Assembly (NCBI GenBank): GCA_000403255.2
Contig: KE159591.1
Location: 83,823 to 147,822, forward strand
Source: Lachnospiraceae bacterium 3-1
Lineage (GTDB): Bacteria; Bacillota; Clostridia; Lachnospirales; Lachnospiraceae
DNA: 64,000 nt
Direction: 5' to 3'
In this document: positions 1 through 9,317 of the stretch, one piece after another
How the letters are laid out: every line of letters starts with the position of its first letter
Numbering within the stretch: position 1 is the stretch's first letter
Notes under the pieces: model-generated
Seen by the model: only the letters and a program-made list of their open reading frames with translations
Database searches by the model: none
Told to the model about the DNA's origin: nothing
Program-made: the position numbers and the translations under genes

Positions 1-1111
1 GCTGGTTGTGCTCATCCAGCTGATGGAACCATGATCCCTTTTCATGATCCAGAACGATTTCATCCAGATATTGCAAAAACATTGCATAGTCGTCTGCATA
101 TTCCGATTTACTTGTAATTCTGTACAATACAGCAGAAGTGTTAATGGCCTCTGCCAGCGTCCAGTGCATGCGGTCATGCACCACTGGTCTTCCACTCCAA
201 TCAGTGGTGTAGACGATACCCGGTGCGCCATCCGCATTCCATGCGTCTTGGATGGCCCGTCGATATAACCGTTCGGCGCTTTCTATATATTTTCCAGCGT
301 TTTCTGCGCCATATGCTGCACATGCCCACTGACAAATGAGCCTTGCCCATTCAATCCCATGTCCTGGAGTTGCGCCGTAAGGTTTGAAGGGATCGTCCGG
401 TTTATCTTGGTTGCATTCCAAATCTGCCTTCCAGTCCCTAGTGAAATGTTCTGGTATTCTGTCCTGATTGGCCAAGGCCCAGCCGATTACATGGTCAATA
501 ATTCTGCCAGCCCTTGCCCGATATTCCTGATTTCCTGTGGCATCCGCCACCGCAAGAAATGCTTCTACCGTATGCATATTGGCATTAATACCCCGGTAAT
601 CATCCAGCAGGGTAAATTCCGTATTCCAGGTGTCGAAGGTCAGACTGTTTTTATCATCCCAGAAATACTGTTCAAAAGTTTTAAGAGCTTCATCCAGCAA
701 TTCTTTTGCCCCGTCCCGCCCAGCCAGCAGAGCGGAAGATGAGGCAAGAATGACAAAGGCATGGGCATAACATTGTTTTCCAGGCACAATGTCGCCGCAA
801 GAAGTGACTCCTGCGTACCAGCCCCCGTTTTTCTCATCCCTCAAGACACCTCTAAGCCCCTTGAGGGCCGCATCTGTTAGCTTTTCGCTGCCTTCATGTC
901 CCAGCAATGTTCCGATACTATAGACATGGGCCATACGGCAGGTAATCCATGTTTCCCGGTTTCGTTCTTTCCATGGCGCGCCGTCATCTCCAAGATAATA
1001 TGACGCTCCTTCAGGAGATGGGAACTGATGTCCGAATTGCAGTAAATTATCTCTGATTTCCTTCATAAATGCCTTGTTTTCTGATGTATCGATGATATAC
1101 TTTTTCTTCAT
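1..1111 (-). CDS. AGE-family sugar epimerase/isomerase (partial, C-terminus beyond window)
   Basis: About 370 codons are open from an ATG at 1111 to the window edge. The start follows a GGAGG site inside the end of the GH38 gene, whose stop is only 2 bases away, so the two are translationally linked. The protein resembles the N-acylglucosamine 2-epimerase superfamily (mannose isomerase/YihS type): an alpha/alpha-barrel rich in Trp and His with motifs such as WITCRMAHVY, GINANMHTVEAF, TPGHGIEWARL and RMHWTLAEA, which carry the usual catalytic His and Arg residues. In a mannosidase operon the likely role is cytoplasmic isomerisation of released mannose to fructose. Epimerase activity or another hexose cannot be excluded. 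Confidence 0.85.
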   Translation of the reverse strand, partial: MKKKYIIDTSENKAFMKEIRDNLLQFGHQFPSPEGASYYLGDDGAPWKERNRETWITCRMAHVYSIGTLLGHEGSEKLTDAALKGLRGVLRDEKNGGWYAGVTSCGDIVPGKQCYAHAFVILASSSALLAGRDGAKELLDEALKTFEQYFWDDKNSLTFDTWNTEFTLLDDYRGINANMHTVEAFLAVADATGNQEYRARAGRIIDHVIGWALANQDRIPEHFTRDWKADLECNQDKPDDPFKPYGATPGHGIEWARLICQWACAAYGAENAGKYIESAERLYRRAIQDAWNADGAPGIVYTTDWSGRPVVHDRMHWTLAEAINTSAVLYRITSKSEYADDYAMFLQYLDEIVLDHEKGSWFHQLDEHNQ

Positions 1112-1113
1112 TT

Positions 1114-4100
1114 TCAGCCTCCAATTAATACAATTGTCTTGATTTCATATGGCATGATATCTGTAAATACCGTATTTCCTTCTGTCTTAAGCTTCGTCTC
1201 TGTGTTCTCCAGCATATCGCTTTCCCATGCCTCTTTAAAATCTTCCTGTACCGTTAAGGTTATTTTCCCTCTTCTGTTCTGGCATTCATAAAGACGAATC
1301 ACGGTATGCTCCGAACGTTCTGCCTGCTTTACCACTTCGATCACTGCATTCTGCTCCTGCACAGTCACATAAGAATACCTCTGGGACAAACAGCCTCCGA
1401 CGTTCTTTTTCACAACAGCCGTCAGCGGATTGTTAAACAGATATGCTTTTTCTACCGTATGCCCCGCTCTGAAATCATCTTCATGGGGACAAATGGAATA
1501 CCAAAACGTGTGATGCTCTTTGTCCGCCTCCGGATTCGGATATAAAGCTGACTTTAACATCGTCAGGCCGATAACGCCGTCTTTTACGCTGCAGCCATAT
1601 TTACAGTCATTTAGCATGCTGACGCCATAGCCGGCTTCGCTTACATCCAACCATTTGTGGGCACAGACTTCAAATTTTGCAAAATCCCACATGGTATTGC
1701 TGTGTGTGGCGCGCTTTACATTTCCATATTGAATTTCAAAAACAGCTTCATTTGTGTGAATGTCCACCGGGAAGTAATCCCGAACAAGGATTTGCGCTTC
1801 TTTCCAGTCAATTTCATTGCGGATATCAATCCGGTACAAATCCTGATAAAAATACAAATACTGTACGATTTTGGAATCCAGATAGGCGCGTTCAATCCGA
1901 ATGCATGCCCGGATTGGTCCATCCTCCAAGATTTCTATATTGGAAACCTCGTTTACTTCCCAGGATTTTTCCGTATAATAATTGTTAATGTCCCAAGCAT
2001 CAAAATTGTGGGGCTTATCTTCATAAGTGACAATCTGGTTTGCCACCTTCCCTTGCGGTATAATTTCCCGGCCCGCAGACTTATCGTAAATGCTGGTAAA
2101 TTGCCCAGCCTCGTTGATGACCACATGAAAATAGGGAGTGTCCACTTCTTGCTGTGAACGAATCATTTGGTTTTCTGGGACTTCTTTTTTCACGGTCTGA
2201 TAGGTGCAGTATCCCCTCACTGGTATTTCATCCAAAACAGCGATATATCCTTCGGATGTTTTTTGTAGGGGATACTCTTTGCAGCCGTCGCACAGAGCAA
2301 GGGAGCCGGTATCATTTGCAATGCAGGAACATGGAATGAGGACGGGCGCCGGCCCTTTCGCATCATTGGGGTTAAAGAGCACAATATCATTTTCCTGGGC
2401 GTCCACATGCTCGGCCACTGCCTCAAGTATCTCTCTGGTCATCTGTTCTGTAAAAGATAATACATGTTCATATTCCTTTTGGGAATCCTCATAGACTTCC
2501 AGAATGGATGATCCTGGCAGAATGTCATGGAATTGGTTTCTGAGCACGATTTCCCATATTTCATTCAGCTCTTTTTGTGGATAGGGGCGTTTCAGCAGTT
2601 TCTTTCCCAGCACACTGTAAAACTCCAGATTCTCACAGGCAAATTCTGACCTACGATTAAACTTTTTATTCCGGGCCATGGAAGTGTAAGTGCCCCGGTG
2701 ATATTCCAGATAAAGTTCCCCTACCCACTTGGGCAGATAAGGATTATCCGTTACGGCCTTTTCCAGATTCTGAAAAAATTCAAGGGCATGGGACTGTTTT
2801 GCCCTTGGGCTTCCCGGAATCCCCTGTTCCAGCCGCCTACAGTTTTCCAGCATCTCTACTGTAGGACCACCGCCCCCGTCGCCGTATCCGAAGCTCATCA
2901 ACGTATCGGTGTGAAGGTCTTTCTGACTGTAACGCTGCCAGTTTCCTTTGATTTGAGAAGGGTTCAGCATTGCGTTATATGTGGTAAAATGCTCTGTCTC
3001 CGCGCTTCCCTCAATTGCGCCTTTCCCATAATCCCGGGAAGGAGAAAAGTGCGTCAGCACTTTTGTGCCGTCTATGCCTTCCCACAGGAACGTGTCATAG
3101 GGCATTTTGTTAAACTCATTCCAACTGATTTTTGTGGTCATAAAATAATGAATGCCGCACTTTTTCATAATCTGAGGCAACGCTGCCGAATATCCGAATA
3201 CATCTGGGAGCCACAAGATTTCATTTTTTGTCTGGAATTCCTCTTCAAAAAAACGCAAGCCATATAGGAATTGCCGAACCAATGATTCGCCGGAGGGGAT
3301 GTTGCAGTCTGCCTCCACCCACATGCCTCCTTCAGTTTCCCAGCGTCCCTCTGCAATACGCTCTTTGATCTGAGCGTAAATTTCCGGTGCGTTCTTTTTC
3401 ACATAAGCATAGAGCTGAGGCTGGCTGGACATGAACTTATATTCTGGATATCTTCTCATAAGCTCCAGTACGGTGGAAAAGCTTCTCACTACTTTATCCT
3501 GGGTAGTTTTAAGGGTCCAAAGCCATGCGCAGTCTATATGGGTATGTCCCACACAACAGACGGTTTCCTTTGAATGCCCGCACATTTTTTTATAGAATTC
3601 TTCTGTAATATATTCCTGGGCCTTTGCAAGGCTATCATAGAATTCTGGGGAATATTTTTTCCGCAGGTCAAGCAGATTCAGGGATTGATTGAGACATTGA
3701 ATCATTTCTATATATTCAGCGCTGTCCCTAGGCAGGAGTTTTGCCACCTCGAAAGGTACGGAAATGTCATAGTAATAATGCTCCACTTCTCGTTCCAGGA
3801 CCTTGTACTCTGAATCCATGAGCAGGGAAAAATTATGGTCTCCCGTATAAGCTGACAGTATAATCCTGTATTCTTCTCCAGTATGGGCGCATTCGGTTAA
3901 CAATATTTCCCGATGATTAACATCCAAGCCCTGTACAATACGTTCGTTTACATATGCCAAAAACTGGGGATTGAGAGCATCCCATCCCCCCTCCTGGCCA
4001 GTTCTCAGTTCATACACAAGAGGTTTTCCCTCACATTCCGAAGGAACGGTAATCACCGTTTCAAAGTAATAATTTTCCCTGTGCCCTCCCCACAGCTGCC

Positions 4101-4263
4101 GGTTTGTCATAACTTCCCAATGTTCGGTGTTGATGGATTCCAGATGTTCAAATTGTGTCTTCGTTTTTATCATTCGGTATTGTTTGATTGGATAGATCCG
4201 GCTGTAAATTAATTCTTTGAGATCCTGGATCAATTTTCCTTCTCTTTCTCTTAATAGAACCAT
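1114..4263 (-). CDS. alpha-mannosidase, glycoside hydrolase family 38
   Basis: 1049 aa, the usual length for bacterial GH38. The catalytic domain carries GHTHIDCAWLW (zinc-binding His and Asp), GRWETEGGMWVEADCN and ILWLPDVFGYSAALPQI. The Asp of LPDVFGY is the expected nucleophile and also a zinc ligand. A central helical region and a C-terminal beta-rich region follow. There is no signal peptide, so it should act in the cytoplasm on imported alpha-mannosides. The start at 4263 has AAGGAG upstream. It lies 54 bases downstream of the GH125 gene and directly before the AGE isomerase, in one minus-strand operon. Confidence 0.95.
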   Translation of the reverse strand: MVLLREREGKLIQDLKELIYSRIYPIKQYRMIKTKTQFEHLESINTEHWEVMTNRQLWGGHRENYYFETVITVPSECEGKPLVYELRTGQEGGWDALNPQFLAYVNERIVQGLDVNHREILLTECAHTGEEYRIILSAYTGDHNFSLLMDSEYKVLEREVEHYYYDISVPFEVAKLLPRDSAEYIEMIQCLNQSLNLLDLRKKYSPEFYDSLAKAQEYITEEFYKKMCGHSKETVCCVGHTHIDCAWLWTLKTTQDKVVRSFSTVLELMRRYPEYKFMSSQPQLYAYVKKNAPEIYAQIKERIAEGRWETEGGMWVEADCNIPSGESLVRQFLYGLRFFEEEFQTKNEILWLPDVFGYSAALPQIMKKCGIHYFMTTKISWNEFNKMPYDTFLWEGIDGTKVLTHFSPSRDYGKGAIEGSAETEHFTTYNAMLNPSQIKGNWQRYSQKDLHTDTLMSFGYGDGGGGPTVEMLENCRRLEQGIPGSPRAKQSHALEFFQNLEKAVTDNPYLPKWVGELYLEYHRGTYTSMARNKKFNRRSEFACENLEFYSVLGKKLLKRPYPQKELNEIWEIVLRNQFHDILPGSSILEVYEDSQKEYEHVLSFTEQMTREILEAVAEHVDAQENDIVLFNPNDAKGPAPVLIPCSCIANDTGSLALCDGCKEYPLQKTSEGYIAVLDEIPVRGYCTYQTVKKEVPENQMIRSQQEVDTPYFHVVINEAGQFTSIYDKSAGREIIPQGKVANQIVTYEDKPHNFDAWDINNYYTEKSWEVNEVSNIEILEDGPIRACIRIERAYLDSKIVQYLYFYQDLYRIDIRNEIDWKEAQILVRDYFPVDIHTNEAVFEIQYGNVKRATHSNTMWDFAKFEVCAHKWLDVSEAGYGVSMLNDCKYGCSVKDGVIGLTMLKSALYPNPEADKEHHTFWYSICPHEDDFRAGHTVEKAYLFNNPLTAVVKKNVGGCLSQRYSYVTVQEQNAVIEVVKQAERSEHTVIRLYECQNRRGKITLTVQEDFKEAWESDMLENTETKLKTEGNTVFTDIMPYEIKTIVLIGG

Positions 4264-4317
4264 TCAGAATTCTCCTTATTTTACTAATTGTGTGAAACAT
4301 AACGGAAAGCTTCCGTA

Positions 4318-5637
4318 TTAGGTCCAACGGGAGCTGTCCGTTATGCTGTATCCGCAATAATCCAGAACAAGCTCTGTGAAAATCGCATTCGCCCATGAAA
4401 ACCATGGCCTGGTAAAGTTTGATGGGTCGTTGACGTCAATTCCCTCGTGCATCCAGCCTGTGCCGCCGTCTGTGGATACCATAGTTTCAATGATCTTTCT
4501 CTTTTCGTCACGGGAGGGGGAAGTTAGTCCCTGCATACCCATGGAAATATGCCATACATAATTTGAGGCCGTGTGGAAGCTCCCAATTCCCTTTGCGTAT
4601 TTTCCACTATAATAATAGGGATTTTGTTCGCTTAGAATGATCTCCCTGGTATTTTTGTAATATTCATTTTCCTCACTGCAATAACCAAAATAGGGCATGG
4701 ATAAAAGGCTGGGAAGGTTGGCGTCGTCCATGATCATATATTGTCCATATCCGTCTACCTCATAGGCGTAAAAAGGCTTGAAAAAACGTTTTCCATCAGG
4801 CCTTACAATCGCTGCTTTTTCAATGGCGGCCCGGAGTTCCTGGGAAAATGCCCTGGTCTCTGCAGCAAAATCCTCTTCCCGGTAGATTTGAGAGGCAATT
4901 TCAGACAAATAGCCCAAGATGACAGACGCAAACATATTTGACGGAATCAAATAGCCGTAAACACAGGCATCGTCGCTGGGGCGAAAGCCGGACCAAATCA
5001 GCCCTGCTTTCGGATTCACCAAAGCTCCCTTTCCGTTTCTTGACAAAGTATCCGCAAATCCGCAGTTGAATCGTTCAAAGGAATACGTTGATTTCTGCTC
5101 ATGATTCTGCTCAATCCGGAAAACTGAAACAATCAATTTCGCCGCTTTGAGAAAATCAGCATCGAAAGCTTTCGTGATTCCACAGTATTTCCAGTACAGA
5201 TAGGCCAGTTCTATGGGAAAACAGAGGGAATCAATCTCAAATTTGCGCTCCCATAATTCCGGTTTCATGTCTGTTTTATCATGCTCCCAGCAGTTTCCGT
5301 TGGCACACTCATTGAATGCATTGGCATAAGGATCAATCAGAATAGAGTTTATCTGCCTGCGGATCACGCCTTCTATCATCCTAGCTATGTCTTTGGAATC
5401 TTTTGCCACAAATAAATAGGGCTTCACCTGGCAAGCAGAATCACGAAGCCACATTGCCGGAATATCTCCAGTTATAATAAAGGTTGTACCATCTTCTTTT
5501 TGCTGAACCGTAGTGTCGAGGGTGCTTAAAAAGCACCGCTCAAACACATCGCCGATGTTCAGTTTCTCAACGTTCAACTGTCTTCGGATTTTTTCCACAA
5601 ATTCTTTTACAGCTAATAAGTCGCTAAGCTGCTGCAT
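4318..5637 (-). CDS. exo-alpha-1,6-mannosidase, glycoside hydrolase family 125
   Basis: 439 aa from the chosen ATG at 5637. A longer open frame to 5748 is rejected because its first 37 residues overlap the permease gene, while a GAAAGGAG site stands just upstream of 5637. The family signature GDIPAMWLRDS is near residue 60, with RRQINSILIDPYANAFN and SLCFPIELAYLYWK following; GH125 enzymes are inverting alpha-1,6-mannosidases. There is no signal peptide, so action is cytoplasmic. Pairing with GH38 and a sugar ABC importer suggests trimming of N-glycan mannose cores or alpha-manno-oligosaccharides after uptake. Confidence 0.93.
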   Translation of the reverse strand: MQQLSDLLAVKEFVEKIRRQLNVEKLNIGDVFERCFLSTLDTTVQQKEDGTTFIITGDIPAMWLRDSACQVKPYLFVAKDSKDIARMIEGVIRRQINSILIDPYANAFNECANGNCWEHDKTDMKPELWERKFEIDSLCFPIELAYLYWKYCGITKAFDADFLKAAKLIVSVFRIEQNHEQKSTYSFERFNCGFADTLSRNGKGALVNPKAGLIWSGFRPSDDACVYGYLIPSNMFASVILGYLSEIASQIYREEDFAAETRAFSQELRAAIEKAAIVRPDGKRFFKPFYAYEVDGYGQYMIMDDANLPSLLSMPYFGYCSEENEYYKNTREIILSEQNPYYYSGKYAKGIGSFHTASNYVWHISMGMQGLTSPSRDEKRKIIETMVSTDGGTGWMHEGIDVNDPSNFTRPWFSWANAIFTELVLDYCGYSITDSSRWT

Positions 5638-5656
5638 ATCATAAAATCTCCTTTCG

Positions 5657-6475
5657 CTAGCCTTTGTCCGCTCCTGACATACCAAAACCTCTGGACATCC
5701 ACTTCTGAGTGATAACATAAAGGATGACCGACGGCATTGCATAAGCAATGGAATATGCCGCTAATGTGCCGTACGCTACTGTATGCTGTCCAAAAAACTG
5801 GTACAGCATGATAGACGCCGGATATTTCTCACCGGTGGAAAGTAGGATAAAGGGCACAAAAAAATTACCCCATGCGCCGGAAAAGGTATAAATTGCAATC
5901 GTAAAAATTCCAGGAAGCATCAAGGGCATAACAACCCGGATGATTCCGTTTAACTTGCCGCTTCCGTCTATCCATGCCGCTTCCTCCAGCGAGAGGGGAA
6001 CCGCATCCATAAAATTCTTCATCATCCAGATTGCGTAAGGCATGGAAGAAGCCGTCATGAACAAAATAATGCCGAGACGGTTATCATACAAATCCACTGC
6101 TACGAAAATCCGAAATACCGGAACCATAATCGTTGTGATCGGAAGGGATGTCATAAAGAGCATGCCAAGCATAAACAATTTCTTATGTCTCATTTCAAAT
6201 CTAGACAGCGGATAAGCCGCCAGCATAGAAAAAATAACAACAAATACAGAGGTGCCAAGGGCCATCAGAAGCCCGTTTCCAAAGGAGCGCAAATTCGCAG
6301 CGTTTGTGAGCACTTCCGCATAATTATCCAGCGTCAGGTTGGGCATACTAACTGCCAGGGTAGCGTTTTTGTCAAAGGAAGCTAACACGACCCAGGTCAG
6401 AGGAATTACAAACACGACAGCCAGGATTGCCAATACAATATATGCAATAATTTGATCTCTTTTCTTGTTCATCAT
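5657..6475 (-). CDS. carbohydrate ABC transporter permease (MalG/LacG type)
   Basis: 272 aa with about six membrane segments. The first is AYIVLAILAVVFVIPLTWVV. The EAA loop that contacts the ATPase is visible as LEEAAWIDGSGKLNGIIRVV. It overlaps the other permease gene by 4 bases (ATGA type), showing translational coupling. With its partner it forms the inner-membrane channel for the sugar caught by the binding protein. No ATPase gene is in this locus; such importers commonly borrow a shared MsmK-type ATPase. The substrate is inferred from the neighbouring mannosidases. Confidence 0.93.
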   Translation of the reverse strand: MMNKKRDQIIAYIVLAILAVVFVIPLTWVVLASFDKNATLAVSMPNLTLDNYAEVLTNAANLRSFGNGLLMALGTSVFVVIFSMLAAYPLSRFEMRHKKLFMLGMLFMTSLPITTIMVPVFRIFVAVDLYDNRLGIILFMTASSMPYAIWMMKNFMDAVPLSLEEAAWIDGSGKLNGIIRVVMPLMLPGIFTIAIYTFSGAWGNFFVPFILLSTGEKYPASIMLYQFFGQHTVAYGTLAAYSIAYAMPSVILYVITQKWMSRGFGMSGADKG

Positions 6476-7341
6476 TTTCCTCCGTCCTTGCTTTGTATCT
6501 TAACATAGAAGATGCTGAATATCACTCCGATCAAAAGTATCAACATGGAAATCGCAGTTCCATAGCCCAGCTCGTAATTTTTGAAAGCACGGATATACAT
6601 AAAGACCGGAAGCGTCTGCACTGTCGTGCTGGTCATTGTATATACCATACCAAAAGTTCCCAGTGTTGACAGAGTAATCAGCATGGTATTGGTCATAATG
6701 GTATCTTTGATAATGGGAATCGTAATATAAAATAGATTTTGAAGCTTATTTGCTCCGTCAATCATTGCGGATTCTTCCACCTCTCCTGATACATTATCCA
6801 ACGCTGACTGGTAAACCATCATGGAAAATGCGGTTCCATGCCAAATATTTGCCAGAACCACCGAAATCAACGGATACCGGAACAACCAGGAAACCATTGG
6901 AAGTCCGCCGGAAGTAAGAAGCAGATTAAAGGTTCCTTTGTCTGTAAAAAAGGTATATGCACAGATTGCCGCCACTGTCTCCGGCATTACCCATGCGGCC
7001 AATACAACAGCTCCTACGATTCGGCGGAATATTCTGTTCTTTTCTCTCATCAGATAAGCAATGACAAATCCTAAAACGGTCTGTCCTGCCACAGAGCCGA
7101 TTAAGAAAATAATAGTTGTTAAAATACTCGTCTTAACGGCAGAGTCTGACAGCATCCTTGTATAATTCGCAATTCCTACAAACTCCTGGGAGCTGGCTGC
7201 AGAACCAGTCAACGCCAGGTTTGTAAAGGAATAGTAGATGGTCAGAACGATGGGCCAGACGAAAAACAACAGCATAAGCAGGATTGCTGGAACTAAATAG
7301 ATATATTTGCTCAAAAAACTTTTTTTCTTATATACTTCCAT
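6472..7341 (-). CDS. carbohydrate ABC transporter permease (MalF/UgpA type)
   Basis: 289 aa. The N-terminal segment YIYLVPAILLMLLFFVWPIV is followed by five more hydrophobic spans. The EAA loop reads VEESAMIDGANKLQNLFYIT. The start at 7341 has an AAGGAGGTAAG site. It is the first permease of the pair and lies about 200 bases downstream of the binding-protein gene, separated by a hairpin that may dampen its expression relative to the binding protein. Confidence 0.93.
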   Translation of the reverse strand: MEVYKKKSFLSKYIYLVPAILLMLLFFVWPIVLTIYYSFTNLALTGSAASSQEFVGIANYTRMLSDSAVKTSILTTIIFLIGSVAGQTVLGFVIAYLMREKNRIFRRIVGAVVLAAWVMPETVAAICAYTFFTDKGTFNLLLTSGGLPMVSWLFRYPLISVVLANIWHGTAFSMMVYQSALDNVSGEVEESAMIDGANKLQNLFYITIPIIKDTIMTNTMLITLSTLGTFGMVYTMTSTTVQTLPVFMYIRAFKNYELGYGTAISMLILLIGVIFSIFYVKIQSKDGGK

Positions 7342-7414
7342 TCTTACCTCCTTGTTCTAGTCAGAACATCAAAAACCCGGGACAAATGTTTTCTGGAGTT
7401 TTAAAACTGCTCAA

Positions 7415-7473
7415 TGAAAAAGGAAAAGCTGTCCGGCAATCCTTCTAAAATCAGACCGTACGGACGGCTTTCC
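7415..7473 (-). terminator. intra-operon hairpin terminator/attenuator
   Basis: On the minus strand GGAAAGCCGTCCG (7473-7461) pairs imperfectly with CGGACAGCTTTTCC (7435-7422) and is followed by a run of T. It lies between the binding-protein gene and the permease genes. Such partial terminators are common there and would keep the binding protein in excess. Confidence 0.6.
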
Positions 7474-7539
7474 CACTCATTCAAGCATTTCATACAAGAG
7501 CATCGTGTCCTGTATTTCCCCTTGCTGCACTTCGACAAT

Positions 7540-8982
7540 TTATTGGATCAGCTCTTCACCGATTGCCGTTGCAGCGCCTTTTTTGAAGTCTGATAACGCT
7601 GTTTCGGTGTCTGTATTGTTTCTTATTACAGTGTCAACCATTTCATAGAGATAGGAAGAAACCTTAGAGTAATTCTCATCATGAGGACGGAAGAATGCGT
7701 TTTCGGACATTGCGGTTGCCTCGTCAATGTACATTCTGCTGCTATATGCATCAAAGTTCATCATATCGTTTCTTGTGGCAAGATTTCCGGTTCCCTCAAT
7801 ATACGTTATGTAGTTGTCTGATTTCATCAATTCGGTAATGAATTCAAAGGAAAGGTCTTTCTGGTCAGAGTTATTGGCAATTGCCCAGCTCCAACCGCCA
7901 GACATTGTCACATAGCCGCCTTTTTCCTGGGTGGGCATCTGAGCAAATCCAAGAGCATCAGACAGGGTCTCGTCTGTGTAGCCCTGCATTGGATAACCAG
8001 AATCCTGAAGATAATCATTATAACCCCAGCTTCCGTTTAAGTACATACCCAGTTTTGCGGTGGACATATACTGGTTTGCGTAGGTATAATCACTGGGGTC
8101 AAGTATCTCTGAAAGAGTTCCCAGGTATCCTTCGTCCAGACATGTCTTAATGAAGCCCAGAGAGTCTTTTACGCCGTCGCTGCTTAGATTGTAAACTCCG
8201 GTAGCATCGTCGCATAAGGAATCTCCGGTTCCTGCCAGAAGCATCTGGAAAGTGTTCATGCTAGTTGCCTCGGCCTCGCCGCTGTTGCATGCAAACCAGA
8301 TGGGAACTACGTCGTCTTCACATTTCTCTTTGATTGCAGCACAGGCGTCCAGAATATCCTGCCAGCTTTCCGGCTGCCATTCTCTGCCCAGGCCAGCAGC
8401 TTCAAATACATCTTTGTTATACCACAGCCCCCGTACATCCGTGCTGATTGGAACGGCATAGGTGTTTCCGTCAGTGCCCGATGTAGCCTGTTTCAATGCC
8501 TCAATGATTGCAGAGTTCCAGTCCTCCCATCCTGCTACCTTATCTGTGATATCTGCCACATAACCTGCCGCTACATCTGTGTTTAACTGAAAGGTATCCT
8601 CAAGGAATAGATCCGGGCATGTGGAATCATCCTGCACCAAGGTCTGTATTTTGGTAACATAATCGCTGTCCGTTGCTACAAGCGCCTGGATATCAAGCTT
8701 TACTTCATCCTTCTTCTCCCAGTTCTCGTAGGTCTGATTGATCCATTGATAAACAGGGCTGTTATCCCCATTATCGTTGGAATCGTTGTAAACAATGGTA
8801 AGTGTCTGCCCGTCGCCTGAAACGGTCTCTCCTCCTTTAGAATCTGCTTTTTCACCTGCAGACTTTTCTTCATTCCCTGCGGAATCAGAGTTAGAAGGAG
8901 CGTTTGAATTTCCGCCACAGCCTGCCAGCAATGCAGCTGCCATTACAGATGCCATTAACACAGAAACAATTTTTCTTTTCAT
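7540..8982 (-). CDS. sugar ABC transporter substrate-binding lipoprotein (family 1)
   Basis: 480 aa. The signal sequence ends in a lipobox, LLAGCGGN, giving a lipid-anchored Cys at about residue 22. A low-complexity Ser/Gly/Glu/Lys linker follows, then a solute-binding fold with ISTDVRGLWYNKDVFEAAGL and KLGMYLNGSWGYNDY. It would sit on the outer face of the membrane and deliver a manno-oligosaccharide to the two permeases. The specificity is inferred from the operon, not from the sequence. Confidence 0.93.
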   Translation of the reverse strand: MKRKIVSVLMASVMAAALLAGCGGNSNAPSNSDSAGNEEKSAGEKADSKGGETVSGDGQTLTIVYNDSNDNGDNSPVYQWINQTYENWEKKDEVKLDIQALVATDSDYVTKIQTLVQDDSTCPDLFLEDTFQLNTDVAAGYVADITDKVAGWEDWNSAIIEALKQATSGTDGNTYAVPISTDVRGLWYNKDVFEAAGLGREWQPESWQDILDACAAIKEKCEDDVVPIWFACNSGEAEATSMNTFQMLLAGTGDSLCDDATGVYNLSSDGVKDSLGFIKTCLDEGYLGTLSEILDPSDYTYANQYMSTAKLGMYLNGSWGYNDYLQDSGYPMQGYTDETLSDALGFAQMPTQEKGGYVTMSGGWSWAIANNSDQKDLSFEFITELMKSDNYITYIEGTGNLATRNDMMNFDAYSSRMYIDEATAMSENAFFRPHDENYSKVSSYLYEMVDTVIRNNTDTETALSDFKKGAATAIGEELIQ

Positions 8983-9105
8983 AGTTTTTCCTCTTTTCTT
9001 ATTTTTTTATTTCAAACGGCACAGGCAACATATCCTTTTTAAATTTCTTTTTTGCAAATCATGTGTCCTTTGGCCGTTATAGAAATCTTTCTGGCTGTAT
9101 CAAAT

Positions 9106-9184
9106 ATTATACCTGATTAAAATAATATATCATTATATCTTTTTGGCGAAATGCTCTGTGATGTTATGGCAAATATATCATTAT
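9106..9184 (-). promoter_or_regulatory. probable promoter and repeated operator-like sites of the mannoside operon
   Basis: A minus-strand TATAAT (9111-9106) lies about 120 bases before the binding-protein start, with only a weak -35 match. The 12-mer ATATATCATTAT occurs twice, at 9125-9136 and 9173-9184, 48 bases apart. Exact repeats at that spacing close to a -10 box are plausible regulator sites, but AT-richness makes chance possible. Confidence 0.4.
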
Positions 9185-9280
9185 TGGTCAAAATTGTCAA
9201 TAAAAAAAGCCAACTCACAGGCACTTTCGTAATTATGCCTATAAATCAGCTTCTTTTTTTATATCATTTACACATATCAT

Positions 9281-9302
9281 TTACATATCAACTTATATGT
9301 AA
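9281..9302. promoter_or_regulatory. perfect inverted repeat downstream of the regulator gene
   Basis: TTACATAT (9281-9288) and ATATGTAA (9295-9302) are separated by 6 bases, 16 bases beyond the regulator stop codon. The site could be a dimeric-regulator operator or a weak terminator stem. There is no long U-run after it, so an operator is slightly preferred. Confidence 0.35.
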
Positions 9303-9317
9303 TTTGTTCTATTTGTA

